Of a DNA stretch of 64,000 bases, positions 25,441 through 34,781 are shown one piece after another (position 1 is the stretch's first letter; every line of letters starts with the position of its first letter). The notes under the pieces are model-generated. The model was given only the letters and a program-made list of their open reading frames with translations. It was not told the origin of the DNA and searched no databases. The stretch spans positions 1-64,000 of the forward strand of contig NZ_JBFLVD010000025.1 of NCBI RefSeq assembly GCF_040750395.1, written 5' to 3'. Source of the stretch: Scandinavium sp002470465. Lineage in GTDB: Bacteria; Pseudomonadota; Gammaproteobacteria; Enterobacterales; Enterobacteriaceae. Position numbers and translations under genes: made by a program.

Positions 25441-27561
25441 ATGACTAACACTTTGCCTCTTAAACGCTCGTCGGTGCTTTGCGCGCTGGCGCTGGCTTTC
25501 CCCTGCGCCGCCTTCTCTGAAGAAACGGTTGTGGTGACGGCACAGCCGGTAGAATCTGCCACTGCCCCGACTCAGGGATATAGCGCTAAAACGTCAACCG
25601 GCGCGACCAAAACCGATCAGCCCTTAATCACCACCGCGCAGTCGGTGTCCGTGGTGACGCGTCAGCAGATGGAAGATCAGGGCATCACTAACGTCAGCCA
25701 GGCGCTGAGCTATACGCCAGGCGTCTACAGCACCTTTGGCGGCGCGGCGACCCGCTTCGACGCTATTTCGCTACGGGGCTACCACGGCGGTGACGTCGAT
25801 AATATTTTCCTCGACGGTATGCGTCTGATGAGCGATGGTGGCAGCCACAACATCGTGCAGATTGACCCATGGTTCCTCGATCGCATTGATGTGATTAAAG
25901 GCCCCTCCTCCGCGCTGTACGGCCAGAGCGTGCCGGGCGGGCTGGTAAATCTCACCTCTAAGCGCCCGCTGTTCACCTCCGAAGGCCACCTTCAGGCGTT
26001 TGGCGGCACCCAGAACACCAAAGGCGCAGCGTTTGATTACACCGACGCTATTAACGACCAGTGGGCGTATCGCCTGATGGGGATTACCCGTAATACCGAC
26101 ATGCAGTTCGACAACACCCGCGAGGAGCGCTACGCCATTTCCCCGTCGCTGCTCTGGCAGCCGGACTCCGACACCAGCCTGCTGCTGCGCGCCTATCTGC
26201 AAAAAGATCCGTCGGGCGGCTATCACGGATCGCTGCCGCTGGACGGCACACGCTACGAGCACAACGGACGCAGGCTCGGCAATCATACCAACGAGGGCGA
26301 TCCGGGCGACGGCTACCAGCGCCGGGAACAGATTTACAGCTACGAGTTCGACCACCAGTTCAGCGACGTCTGGTCGGTACATTCAAGCGGCAGCTATACC
26401 CACTCCAACGTGAAGCTCGATCAGGTGTATCAGGTGGGCTGGGTCGGCGACAGCGACATGCTGGCCCGCGGCTACAGCGGCTCGGAAGGTTCGCTGGACG
26501 GCTGGTCAACCGACAACCGCTTGAAGGCCGATTTCACGACTGGCGAGGTGGCGCACACGCTGATTCTGGGCGGCGAATATCACCGTTTCCGCAATGACCT
26601 GTGGAGCGGCGCAGGCGGGGCTTCACCGCTGGATCCATGGACGTACTCCACGCCGCAGACCGGGCACACCGTAACCTACAGCGACGATAACAACCGTCGC
26701 TACTATCAGGCAGGTGTCTATTTGCAGGATGAAATGGTCTGGAACCGCTGGCATGCGAATCTCTCCACCCGCTACGACCGCATTGTCTCGCAGCAGGTCA
26801 GCGACACTTTTGGGACCTCCTCGCGGCGCTCGGATGACCACATCAGCAGCCGCGCCTCGCTGCTTTACGCCTTCGAAAATGGCCTCTCGCCCTACCTGAG
26901 CTACAGTCAGGCGATCACGCCTGCGATGCTCTCCGGTCCTGATGGCAATCTGCTGAAGCCCACCACGGCGGAGCAGTATGAAGCCGGTCTGAAGTTCCAG
27001 CCGCCGGGCAGCGCTGACCTCTACAGCATTGCAGTTTACGATCTGACGCAAAAGGACGTGGCGACCCGCGACCCAAACATCGGTACTGCCACCTTCCTGC
27101 CTGCCGGGAAAGTGCATTCGCAGGGCGTTGAGCTGGAAGCGCGTAATCAGCTGACGCCGCGCCTGAGCACCATTGCCGGGTATACCTGGAACCGCCTGCG
27201 CTTTGCCGATACCAAAGACGGCACCGATAACAACACGCCACAGCTGACGCCGGATCAGATGGCTTCCCTGTGGGCGCATTATCAGTTCGATTTCGGCATC
27301 AGCGCGGGGGCAGGCGTGCGCTACATCGGTAAACAGTGGGCAGACGATACCAACACTGAACGCCTGCCCTCGACCACGTTGATTGATGCGATGATCCGCG
27401 CCGACCTTGGGGCCTGGAGTTCTGCTCTCAAAGGTGCATATGTGCAGGTTAACGCCAACAACCTGACCGACCGTGAATATCTTTCTGGTTGCTATGGCAC
27501 CAACAACTGCTACTGGGGTGCAGAGCGCTCGGTGATTGCCACCGTGGGGTATGATTTTTAA
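25441..27561 (+). CDS. foxA: FoxA-type TonB-dependent ferrioxamine receptor
   Basis: The 706-residue outer-membrane receptor has a signal peptide (MTNTLPLKRSSVLCALALAFPCAAFSEE), a TonB box (ETVVVTA) right after cleavage, a plug domain at about 55-170 (QSVSVVTRQQMEDQGI, RIDVIKGPSSALYGQSVPGG), then the beta barrel. It ends NNLTDREYLSGCYGTNNCYWGAERSV-type with two Cys and a terminal Phe for barrel assembly. The plug and C-terminus match FoxA of Salmonella and Yersinia, which imports the hydroxamate siderophore ferrioxamine. I chose ATG 25441 because the signal peptide starts there. No adjacent periplasmic or inner-membrane partner is seen; FhuBCD elsewhere would be expected. Ferrichrome-type ligands are an alternative. 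Confidence 0.8.
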   Translation: MTNTLPLKRSSVLCALALAFPCAAFSEETVVVTAQPVESATAPTQGYSAKTSTGATKTDQPLITTAQSVSVVTRQQMEDQGITNVSQALSYTPGVYSTFGGAATRFDAISLRGYHGGDVDNIFLDGMRLMSDGGSHNIVQIDPWFLDRIDVIKGPSSALYGQSVPGGLVNLTSKRPLFTSEGHLQAFGGTQNTKGAAFDYTDAINDQWAYRLMGITRNTDMQFDNTREERYAISPSLLWQPDSDTSLLLRAYLQKDPSGGYHGSLPLDGTRYEHNGRRLGNHTNEGDPGDGYQRREQIYSYEFDHQFSDVWSVHSSGSYTHSNVKLDQVYQVGWVGDSDMLARGYSGSEGSLDGWSTDNRLKADFTTGEVAHTLILGGEYHRFRNDLWSGAGGASPLDPWTYSTPQTGHTVTYSDDNNRRYYQAGVYLQDEMVWNRWHANLSTRYDRIVSQQVSDTFGTSSRRSDDHISSRASLLYAFENGLSPYLSYSQAITPAMLSGPDGNLLKPTTAEQYEAGLKFQPPGSADLYSIAVYDLTQKDVATRDPNIGTATFLPAGKVHSQGVELEARNQLTPRLSTIAGYTWNRLRFADTKDGTDNNTPQLTPDQMASLWAHYQFDFGISAGAGVRYIGKQWADDTNTERLPSTTLIDAMIRADLGAWSSALKGAYVQVNANNLTDREYLSGCYGTNNCYWGAERSVIATVGYDF

Positions 27562-27575
27562 GCAATTTGCGGCCC

Positions 27576-27604
27576 ATTGCCCGGCAGCGCTTCGCTTGCG
27601 TGTA
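27576..27604. repeat. Short REP-like palindrome
   Basis: CATTGCCCGGCAGCGCTTCG with CTTGCG forms part of the same GC-rich element family, just before the terminator shared by the receptor gene and ymgE. Confidence 0.45.
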
Positions 27605-27607
27605 CGA

Positions 27608-27635
27608 AAAAGGGCAGCCATTCGGCTGCCCTTTT
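27608..27635. terminator. Bidirectional rho-independent terminator
   Basis: AAAAGGGCAGCC and GGCTGCCCTTTT form a perfect 12-bp stem around ATTC, with A- and T-runs on both sides. It serves the receptor gene on the plus strand and ymgE on the minus strand. Confidence 0.85.
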
Positions 27636-27654
27636 ATTTATTACTCGTTATTGC

Positions 27655-27909
27655 TTATGCGTTGCGGCGCAGAAGTCGGAAGACAATCAGCACCACGATG
27701 GCACCCACAACCGCTACCAGGAAGCTGTGCATATTGAAACCGTTCACGCTGCCGATGCCGAACATGGTTGCCAGCCAGCCGCCGACGACGGCACCGACAA
27801 TCCCCAGCACGCAGGTCAGAATAAAACCGCCGCCATCGCGGCCCGGCATGATCAGTTTCGCGATAATACCTGCAATCAGTCCAAATACAATCCAGGTCAG
27901 AATGCCCAT
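27655..27909 (-). CDS. ymgE: YmgE/YeaQ (GlsB) family small membrane protein
   Basis: The 84-residue protein consists of three membrane helices (ILTWIVFGLIAGIIAKLIM, FILTCVLGIVGAVVGGWLATMF, HSFLVAVVGAIVVLIVFRLL), the layout of the transglycosylase-associated family. The conserved PGRDGGG loop follows the first helix. Function is uncertain; E. coli relatives are general stress-induced. GGAGG precedes ATG 27909, so I rejected the frame opening 33 nt earlier. It stands next to ycgR as in E. coli. Confidence 0.85.
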   Translation of the reverse strand: MGILTWIVFGLIAGIIAKLIMPGRDGGGFILTCVLGIVGAVVGGWLATMFGIGSVNGFNMHSFLVAVVGAIVVLIVFRLLRRNA

Positions 27910-28055
27910 TTTAACCACCCTCCAAAGAAATAAAATAACCACAAATAATGCGGGCGTATTGTGCGCTCCGGTTATCTTAAGTATAGGTAAACATTCTTAA
28001 AATGTAGCGATTCAATTTAATTTTTTATCTGTAAAAAAATATTCCCTCGTTTGTA

Positions 28056-28082
28056 TTAAGTTCTGGTGCGCGCTGCCGATAG
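28056..28082 (+). promoter_or_regulatory. Sigma-28 (FliA) promoter of ycgR
   Basis: TTAAGTTC, an 11-nt spacer and GCCGATAG match the FliA consensus TAAAGTTT-N11-GCCGATAA, with exact spacing. This makes ycgR a late flagellar gene, as in E. coli. Confidence 0.8.
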
Positions 28083-28117
28083 TGGATCGAATCTCTGTCA
28101 ATAAGGAGCTACCGGGC

Positions 28118-28849
28118 GTGAGTCATTACAATGAGCAATTCCTTAAACAAAATTCGCTGGCAGTGTTAAACATTCTTCGCGATCTGCACCGCGACCGCAT
28201 TCCTGTACGCGTCTCCTGGGGCACATCGCAATTTATAAGCCGCATTCTCGACGTCTCACCTCAGACTCTTATTATCGATTACGGCAGCCAGGAGTATGAA
28301 AATCGCGCGGTGCAGCGTGCGGAAAATATCACTCTCTCTGCCGAAACCCAGGGCGCAAAAATCGAATTTACCGTGCCAGCGCTCAGCCATGGCCAGTTTC
28401 TGGACCTGCCCGCCTTCACCATGCCCGTGCCACCTACGCTGTGGTTTATTCAGCGCCGGGAATTTTTCCGTATTTCTGCCCCGCTGCACCCGGTTTATTA
28501 CTGCAAAGCGAAGCTTGCCGATAAAAGTGAAATCCGCTTTCGCCTGTGCGACCTCTCCCTTGGGGGCATGGGTGCACTGCTGGACGGAACGCCGCCGCCT
28601 CAGCTCAAGTCAGGCGTGATGATCCCGCAGCTGGAGCTTGATATGGGGGAATGGGGGAAATTTCACTTCGATGCCCAGCTGATTTCGCTGAGCGAACGCA
28701 AGGTGGTGGACGGCAAGAATGAAACCATCAGCACACCGCGCCTGAGCTTCCGTTTTCTTAACATCAGTCCGGCGGTTGAACGCACGCTCCAGCGCATTAT
28801 TTTCTCCCTGGAGCGTGAGGCGCGCGAACGCGCGAATAAGGTTCGTTAA
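28118..28849 (+). CDS. ycgR: YcgR, cyclic-di-GMP-binding flagellar brake protein
   Basis: The 243-residue protein has an N-terminal YcgR domain (1-105) and a C-terminal PilZ domain with the c-di-GMP motif RREFFR near 118-123 and DLSLGGMG about 36 residues later. When bound to c-di-GMP it acts on the flagellar motor (MotA/FliG) to slow swimming. I chose GTG 28118 (VSHYNEQFLKQN), preceded by AAGGAG, because it gives the E. coli N-terminus and length (244). The sigma-28 promoter upstream supports co-regulation with motility genes outside the window. Confidence 0.93.
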   Translation: MSHYNEQFLKQNSLAVLNILRDLHRDRIPVRVSWGTSQFISRILDVSPQTLIIDYGSQEYENRAVQRAENITLSAETQGAKIEFTVPALSHGQFLDLPAFTMPVPPTLWFIQRREFFRISAPLHPVYYCKAKLADKSEIRFRLCDLSLGGMGALLDGTPPPQLKSGVMIPQLELDMGEWGKFHFDAQLISLSERKVVDGKNETISTPRLSFRFLNISPAVERTLQRIIFSLEREARERANKVR

Positions 28850-28850
28850 A

Positions 28851-29471
28851 TCAGTCGATAGCGTCCATGGCCTTTTGCACCTTCCAGATATAGCGAGGGG
28901 CCTGCGGCGATGGATGATTTTTAACGATATGGTCGAAGAACGCCTCTTTGTCCATGCCGTTGATTTCAGCAATGGCTTTTTTGCGGTCTGACGAGAAGGT
29001 TCTCAGCAGCGCGCCTGCCCCGTTAACATAAGAGGTGACCAGCGCGTACTGCATCACTTCGGGATCCTTAATGCCCAGCAGCGGTCCGTTTTCCAGAATC
29101 CGGAAATAGGCCGTGCCCATTGAGATGTTGCGCTCCGGATTTTTCAGCTCGCTGACGGAAGGATCGCCGCTCCAGCCCATATAGCGATACACTTCGCGCC
29201 CGGCGGTGGACGGCTTAAGCTGCATCAGGCCCACTGCGCCCGATTTACTCACCACGCCAGGGTTCCCGCCTGATTCGACCGCGATAATCGCCGTGATAAA
29301 TTTTGGATCGAGTCCCCAGGCCGCCCCAGCTTTTTGGCTTATCGGCATCCACTGCATAGCCCGTTGTACCGGCACCGTCGGGTTATAAGGTGGCTGAGTA
29401 TAATCGTATTTGGGCTTAGAACTGCACCCGGCAAGCAGTACCGCTAAAACAGCAAACCATCTCAATTTCAC
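28851..29471 (-). CDS. emtA: EmtA (MltE), membrane-bound endo-type lytic transglycosylase
   Basis: The 206-residue lipoprotein has a signal peptide and lipobox (MKLRWFAVLAVLLAGCSSK), anchoring it to the outer membrane. The SLT/goose-lysozyme-type domain carries the catalytic Glu in IIAVESGGNPG and the conserved SGAVGLMQLKP. It cleaves glycan strands of peptidoglycan internally, producing 1,6-anhydro ends. It is convergent with ycgR, 1 nt apart, as in E. coli. Confidence 0.93.
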   Translation of the reverse strand: MKLRWFAVLAVLLAGCSSKPKYDYTQPPYNPTVPVQRAMQWMPISQKAGAAWGLDPKFITAIIAVESGGNPGVVSKSGAVGLMQLKPSTAGREVYRYMGWSGDPSVSELKNPERNISMGTAYFRILENGPLLGIKDPEVMQYALVTSYVNGAGALLRTFSSDRKKAIAEINGMDKEAFFDHIVKNHPSPQAPRYIWKVQKAMDAID

Positions 29472-29562
29472 GCTTCTATCCTTATCACTGAAGTGTGCGC
29501 GCTGATGACAACGCGAAGTTCAGGCGGCATCATAACCGTTTCATTCTCTGCAAGGAATTGCC

Positions 29563-30474
29563 ATGACTCTGTTTCATCTGATTTCGCCATCGGGCTACTG
29601 CATCAACCAGCAGGCCGCCGCACGCGGGATTGAGCGCCTCGAAGCCGCCGGGTATCCGGTAGAGAATCAGTCGATTCTGACGCGCCGCCAGCAGCGTTTT
29701 GCCGGTACAGAAGCGGAACGGGCGGGTGATATCAGCGCGCTGGCAAACCTCAAAGGGCAAAACGTCATCGTCATGCCGGTGCGCGGTGGCTACGGCGCAA
29801 GCCGCCTGCTCGATATGATTGACTGGCAGGCCATTGCCGCCCGCCAGCAGCAGGAGCCCCTGCTCATCTGCGGCCACAGCGATTTCACCGCTATCCAGAT
29901 GGCGCTGCTGTGCGAAGGCGTCGTGACATTTAGCGGGCCCATGATTGCCGGGAACTTCGGCGCAGAGACGCTGAACACGTTTACCGAAGAGCACTTCTGG
30001 CGCGCGCTGCGCAACCCGCAGTTTACCGTCGAATGGAATGGCAGCGGCCCGGCCTGTGAAGCAACCGGCATACTATGGGGCGGCAACCTGGCGATGCTGG
30101 CGTCCCTGGTCGGCACGCCCTGGCTGCCGGAAATGAATGACGGCATTCTGGTACTGGAAGACATTAACGAGCACCCGTTCCGCGTTGAGCGCATGCTGTT
30201 ACAGCTGTTCCACGCGGGAATATTGGGTCGTCAGCAGGCGATTGTCCTCGGCAGCTTCAGCGGCGCAGAGCCGAATGATTACGATGCCGGATATGACTTA
30301 CCGGTGATGACGGCATATCTGCAATCACGGCTGAGCATTCCTGTTATCAGCGGCCTGGATTTTGGTCATGAGCAGCGCACAGTGACTCTGCCGCTGGGCG
30401 CGCAGGCGCGTCTGGTTCACTCCGGCAAGCGCACCACGTTAACAATGTCCGGTCATCCGACCCTCATGGAATAA
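29563..30474 (+). CDS. ldcA: LdcA, murein tetrapeptide L,D-carboxypeptidase
   Basis: The 303-residue cytoplasmic enzyme removes the terminal D-Ala from recycled murein tetrapeptides. As a peptidase family S66 member, its nucleophile Ser sits in ICGHSDFTAIQMALL at about 106; the Glu and His of the triad lie in the second half (LEDINEHPFRVERML and DFGHEQRT). It starts MTLFHLISPSGYCINQQAA, as in E. coli LdcA, and lies next to emtA, another murein recycling function. Confidence 0.93.
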   Translation: MTLFHLISPSGYCINQQAAARGIERLEAAGYPVENQSILTRRQQRFAGTEAERAGDISALANLKGQNVIVMPVRGGYGASRLLDMIDWQAIAARQQQEPLLICGHSDFTAIQMALLCEGVVTFSGPMIAGNFGAETLNTFTEEHFWRALRNPQFTVEWNGSGPACEATGILWGGNLAMLASLVGTPWLPEMNDGILVLEDINEHPFRVERMLLQLFHAGILGRQQAIVLGSFSGAEPNDYDAGYDLPVMTAYLQSRLSIPVISGLDFGHEQRTVTLPLGAQARLVHSGKRTTLTMSGHPTLME

Positions 30475-30570
30475 AAAAATCGCTCATAGCGCTGATTAAT
30501 CCGTCGTTTCGCGTACTTCTGTGATAACGTTTTACACTCATTTTCACGCGATCAAGGGAGTACGTGAACG

Positions 30571-32304
30571 TTGGATGCCGGGGCAATAATCAGTCTGTTT
30601 ATTCTGGGTTCGGTGCTGGTCACCTGCAGTATTTTATTGAGTTCTTTTTCTTCCCGTCTCGGGATCCCCATTCTGGTGATTTTCCTCGCCATTGGCATGC
30701 TTGCGGGCATCGATGGCGTCGGCGGCATTCCGTTTGATAATTACCCCTTCGCTTACATGATCAGTAACCTCGCGCTGGCGGTGATCCTGCTCGACGGCGG
30801 AATGCGTACTCAGGCAAGCTCCTTTCGCGTCGCCCTCGGCCCGGCGCTGTCGCTGGCGACCATTGGCGTGCTAATCACCTCCGGTCTGACCGGAATGATG
30901 GCCGCATGGCTGTTCCACCTGAATCTGATTGAAGGGCTGCTGATTGGCGCGATAGTCGGCTCAACCGATGCGGCGGCGGTATTTTCACTGCTCGGCGGCA
31001 AAGGCCTCAACGAACGCGTCGGCTCCACGCTGGAGATTGAATCTGGCAGCAACGATCCGATGGCGGTGTTTCTCACCATCACGCTAATTGAGATGATCCA
31101 GCGTCAGCAGACCGGTCTCGACTGGATGTTTGCCGTTCACATTTTCCAGCAGTTTGGCCTCGGCATCGTGATTGGCCTGGGCGGTGGCTACCTGCTGCTG
31201 CAGATGATCAACCGCATCTCACTTCCCGCCGGGCTTTATCCCCTGCTGGCGCTGAGCGGCGGCATTATGATTTTCGCTGTCACCACCTCGCTCGATGGCA
31301 GCGGTATTCTGGCGGTGTATCTTTGCGGTTTTCTGCTCGGCAACCGCCCCATTCGTAACCGCTACGCCATCCTGCAAAACTTCGATGGCCTGGCGTGGCT
31401 CGCACAAATCGGCATGTTCCTCGTGCTCGGCCTGCTGGTGACGCCGTCGGATCTGTTGCCGATAGCCATTCCTGCGCTGCTGCTTTCTGCCGGCATGATC
31501 TTCTTCGCACGCCCGTTATCCGTGTTCATCGGCCTGCTGCCGTTTCGCGGTTTCAACCTGCGCGAGCGTGTGTTTATCAGCTGGGTTGGCCTCAGGGGCG
31601 CGGTGCCGATCATCCTGGCCGTGTTCCCAATGATGGCAGGCCTTGAGAACGCACGGCTGTTCTTCAACGTCGCCTTCTTCGTGGTGCTGGTTTCGCTACT
31701 GTTGCAGGGCACCTCGCTCTCCTGGGCCGCCAAAAAAGCCAAAGTGGTGGTGCCCCCCGTCGGCTGGCCGGTTTCCCGCGTAGGGCTGGATATTCACCCG
31801 GAGAACCCGTGGGAGCAATTTGTGTACCAGCTCAGCGCCGACAAATGGTGCGTGGGTGCGGCACTGCGGGATTTGCATATGCCGCCGGACACGCGCATCG
31901 CCGCCCTGTTCCGCGACAACATGCTGCTCCACCCAACGGGAAGCACTCGCCTGCGTGAAGACGACGTGCTGTGCGTGATTGGCCGCGAGCGCGATCTGCC
32001 TGCGCTCGGCAAGATGTTCAGCCAGTCGCCACCAGTGGCGCTCGATCAGCGCTTCTTTGGTGACTTTATTCTGGAAGCCAGCGCGAAATTTGCCGACGTG
32101 GCCCTGATTTACGGCCTCGACGGTGGTGAAGAGTTCCGCGATAACCAGCAGTCGCTCGGCGATATCGTGCAGCTGCTGCTGGGTGCCGCGCCGGTCGTGG
32201 GTGACCAGGTTGAGTTCGCCGGAATGGTCTGGACGGTTGCGGAGAAAGCAGATAACGCTGTACTGAAGGTGGGTGTCCGCGTGGCAGAAGAGGATGTGGA
32301 GTAG
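30571..32304 (+). CDS. cvrA: CvrA (YcgO/NhaP2), K+/H+ antiporter
   Basis: The 577-residue inner-membrane CPA1 antiporter has about twelve helices at 1-390. The ion-binding region reads IVGSTDAAAVFSLL, with ESGSNDPMAVFLTI behind it. A cytoplasmic TrkA-C-like regulatory part follows (about 400-490, with LREDDVLCVIGRERDLPAL), then a CorC/HlyC-type end domain. It exports K+ under certain osmotic conditions. The start is TTG at 30571 (LDAGAIISLFILGS), which aligns with the E. coli N-terminus. Confidence 0.92.
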   Translation: MDAGAIISLFILGSVLVTCSILLSSFSSRLGIPILVIFLAIGMLAGIDGVGGIPFDNYPFAYMISNLALAVILLDGGMRTQASSFRVALGPALSLATIGVLITSGLTGMMAAWLFHLNLIEGLLIGAIVGSTDAAAVFSLLGGKGLNERVGSTLEIESGSNDPMAVFLTITLIEMIQRQQTGLDWMFAVHIFQQFGLGIVIGLGGGYLLLQMINRISLPAGLYPLLALSGGIMIFAVTTSLDGSGILAVYLCGFLLGNRPIRNRYAILQNFDGLAWLAQIGMFLVLGLLVTPSDLLPIAIPALLLSAGMIFFARPLSVFIGLLPFRGFNLRERVFISWVGLRGAVPIILAVFPMMAGLENARLFFNVAFFVVLVSLLLQGTSLSWAAKKAKVVVPPVGWPVSRVGLDIHPENPWEQFVYQLSADKWCVGAALRDLHMPPDTRIAALFRDNMLLHPTGSTRLREDDVLCVIGRERDLPALGKMFSQSPPVALDQRFFGDFILEASAKFADVALIYGLDGGEEFRDNQQSLGDIVQLLLGAAPVVGDQVEFAGMVWTVAEKADNAVLKVGVRVAEEDVE

Positions 32305-32315
32305 TCTGATTGCTC

Positions 32316-32361
32316 TGCGGCCTGATGCCCTCACCCCAACCCTCTCCCACAGGGAGAGGGA
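32316..32361. repeat. Intergenic hairpin repeat, copy 1
   Basis: GCGGCCTGATGCCCTCACCC followed by CAACCCTCTCCCACAGGGAG and AGGG: a 46-nt unit with a CCCTCTCCC/GGGAGAGGG stem. The same unit occurs near 39950, 53836 and 60845, always just outside genes. Confidence 0.8.
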
Positions 32362-32371
32362 GCAAACACTA

Positions 32372-32397
32372 AAAACCTTCTCCGAAGAGAAGGTTTT
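32372..32397. terminator. Bidirectional terminator between cvrA and dadX
   Basis: AAAACCTTCTC and GAGAAGGTTTT form an 11-bp perfect stem with loop CGAA between the convergent genes cvrA and dadX. It follows directly after hairpin repeat copy 1. Confidence 0.8.
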
Positions 32398-32402
32398 GCG
32401 GT

Positions 32403-33473
32403 TTACCTCGTCACAACAGGCACGCGCTGCGCCAGAGCGCACATCAGCTCATAGCCAACCGTGCCGCAGCGCTCCGCTACGTCATCAATCTTAATCTCTT
32501 TGCCCCACAGCTCAACGGGCGTGCCGATCCCGGCCTGCGGACACGGCGTTAAATCTACCGCCAGCATATCCATCGAGACCCGCCCGACCGTTCCGGTACG
32601 AATACCATCCACCAGCACCGGCGTGCCGTCCGGCGCGATGCGCGGATAGCCGTCGGCATAGCCACAGGCAACGATGCCGATACGCTGCTCCTGCTGCGCG
32701 GTATACAGCCGCCCGTAGCCTACGGTGTCACCCGACTTCAGGTTCTGCACTGCGATGATTTCGCTGCTCAGCGTCATTACCGGCTTGAGGCCGCTGTTGG
32801 CAATATCCTGCCATTTGCCGGATGGGGATGCGCCATACAGCACAATTCCCGGACGAACCCAGTCGTAATGCGCCTCCGGGTGCCAGAGCGTAGCGGCAGA
32901 GTTAGAGAGCGAGCGAGGGCAATTCAGCCCTTCTGCCGCCAGCTCAACCTTTTCTAACGCCTCAACGATGCCCTCGGGATTTTCTGCATCGGCAAAGTGC
33001 GACATCAGCGTCATGTCGCTGACGTTGCGCATAGCCCGCAGCTGCTGCCAGACGGTATAGACTTTATCCGGCGTGAAGCCCAGCCGGTTCATCCCGCTGT
33101 TGACTTTGACATACACATCCAGCGGCGCGTTGAGTTTTGCGTTCTGCAAAGCCTTCAACTGCCAGTTGCTGTGGACGGTAGTGGTCAGGCGATACTGGTC
33201 ATACAGCGGTAAATCTTCGGCGTGGAAAAAGCCTTCCAGCATCAGGATCGGCCCTTTCCAGCCGCGTTCTCGCAGCAGCACCGCCTCTTCAAGATTGAGC
33301 ATCGCGAAGCCATCGGTGTCGCTCAGCGCGCTCCAGATCCTGTCGATACCGTGCCCATAGGCATTGGCTTTCACCACCGACCAGACGCGGGAATCAGGGG
33401 CCGCAGTGCGTACCACCGCAAGGTTCTGCCGCAGCGCCTGGAGATCCAGGCTGGCGGTAATGGGACGTGACAT
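32403..33473 (-). CDS. dadX: Catabolic alanine racemase DadX
   Basis: The 356-residue PLP enzyme interconverts L- and D-alanine to supply DadA with D-alanine. PLP Lys is at residue 35 in VWSVVKANAYGHG; the opposite-face catalytic Tyr region is VGYGRLYTAQQEQRIG. The length equals E. coli DadX. It lies 9 nt downstream of dadA in the same operon. The biosynthetic paralogue Alr would be elsewhere. Confidence 0.95.
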   Translation of the reverse strand: MSRPITASLDLQALRQNLAVVRTAAPDSRVWSVVKANAYGHGIDRIWSALSDTDGFAMLNLEEAVLLRERGWKGPILMLEGFFHAEDLPLYDQYRLTTTVHSNWQLKALQNAKLNAPLDVYVKVNSGMNRLGFTPDKVYTVWQQLRAMRNVSDMTLMSHFADAENPEGIVEALEKVELAAEGLNCPRSLSNSAATLWHPEAHYDWVRPGIVLYGASPSGKWQDIANSGLKPVMTLSSEIIAVQNLKSGDTVGYGRLYTAQQEQRIGIVACGYADGYPRIAPDGTPVLVDGIRTGTVGRVSMDMLAVDLTPCPQAGIGTPVELWGKEIKIDDVAERCGTVGYELMCALAQRVPVVTR

Positions 33474-33482
33474 AACGGTTCC

Positions 33483-34781
33483 TTAGTTGTGCGCGCCATG
33501 CAAATGCTGCGGGCGCGACGGCGTATAGCCTGACTGATAGCGGGCCACGCCCAAATCATCGTACGGAATGGCCGGCGTGCGGCCAGAAATCAAATCACTC
33601 AACAGCTGCCCGGAGCCGCAGGCCATGGTCCAGCCCAGCGTGCCGTGGCCCGTGTTAAGCCATAAATTCTTGTATGGCGTGCGCCCGACCACCGGTGTGC
33701 CGTCCGGCGTCATGGGACGCAGGCCGGTCCAGAAGTTCGCCTGTTCAACGTGACCACCGCGCGGGAAGAGGTCGCGCACCACCATTTCGAGCGTTTCACG
33801 CCGCGCCTTCAGCAGCGCCGTATTAAACCCGACAATTTCCGCCATGCCGCCCACGCGGATCCGGTTATCGAAGCGGGTTATCGCTATTTTATACGTTTCA
33901 TCAAGGATAGTTGAAACAGGCGCGCCATCCTCTTCTTTAACCGGAATCGTGAGCGAATAGCCTTTGAGCGGATACACAGGAATATCGACAATGCCCTTCA
34001 GCATGGCGGTGGACCAGGAGCCAAAGGCCATCACGTACGCATCGGCTTTGACAATTTCTTCACCACACTTCACGCCGTAAATTTGCCCGCCTTCTGACAG
34101 CAGCTGATCCACAGGTGTATTAAAGCGGAAGACGACACCCGCCTCTTCCGCCATTTTCGCCAGCCTTTGGGTGAACAACTGGCAGTCGCCGGTTTCGTCA
34201 TTAGGCAAACGCAGGCCGCCGGTGAGCTTGTGAGCAACCTCCGCCAGTGCAGGTTCAACTTCCGCCAGGCGATTTGCTTCCAGCAGCTGATAAGGGACAC
34301 CGGCATCCTGCAGCACGGCAATATCGCGGGTGGCATTTTCATACTGTTGTTCGGTGCGGAATAGCTGCAAAGTGCCGCCCTGGCGCCCTTCGTACTGGAT
34401 GCCGGTGCTGTCACGCAGCGCCATCAGGCAGTCACGACTGTATTCCGCAAGGCGCACCATGCGGCCTTTGTTTTCCATATAGTGGCGGGTGTCGCAGTTG
34501 CGCAGCATCTGCCACATCCACTTCAGCTGGAACGGCGTACCGTCGAGGCTTATCGCCAGCGGCGCGTGGCGCTGGAACATCCATTTGATGGCCTTCAGCG
34601 GCACGCCCGGCGCGGCCCACGGCGCGGCGTAGCCTGGTGAAATTTGTCCGGCGTTGGCGGCGCTGGTTTCCAGCGCCGGGCCCGGCTCCCTGTCGATGAC
34701 CGTCACATCGTGTCCCGCCTGACGTAAATACCAGGCGCTGGCCACGCCAACGACCCCACTTCCGAGGATAACCACTCGCAT
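33483..34781 (-). CDS. dadA: D-amino acid dehydrogenase DadA
   Basis: The 432-residue membrane-associated FAD enzyme oxidises D-alanine to pyruvate and feeds electrons to the respiratory chain. The dinucleotide motif VVILGSGVVGVASAWYLRQAG is at the very N-terminus, supporting ATG 34781 with GGAG upstream; the frame opens 27 nt earlier. The FAD-binding C-terminus is GLRPMTPDGTPVVGRTPYKN and NTGHGTLGWTMACGSG. It is the first gene of dadAX, which in E. coli is controlled by Lrp and CRP; a CRP-like site is seen upstream. Confidence 0.95.
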   Translation of the reverse strand: MRVVILGSGVVGVASAWYLRQAGHDVTVIDREPGPALETSAANAGQISPGYAAPWAAPGVPLKAIKWMFQRHAPLAISLDGTPFQLKWMWQMLRNCDTRHYMENKGRMVRLAEYSRDCLMALRDSTGIQYEGRQGGTLQLFRTEQQYENATRDIAVLQDAGVPYQLLEANRLAEVEPALAEVAHKLTGGLRLPNDETGDCQLFTQRLAKMAEEAGVVFRFNTPVDQLLSEGGQIYGVKCGEEIVKADAYVMAFGSWSTAMLKGIVDIPVYPLKGYSLTIPVKEEDGAPVSTILDETYKIAITRFDNRIRVGGMAEIVGFNTALLKARRETLEMVVRDLFPRGGHVEQANFWTGLRPMTPDGTPVVGRTPYKNLWLNTGHGTLGWTMACGSGQLLSDLISGRTPAIPYDDLGVARYQSGYTPSRPQHLHGAHN

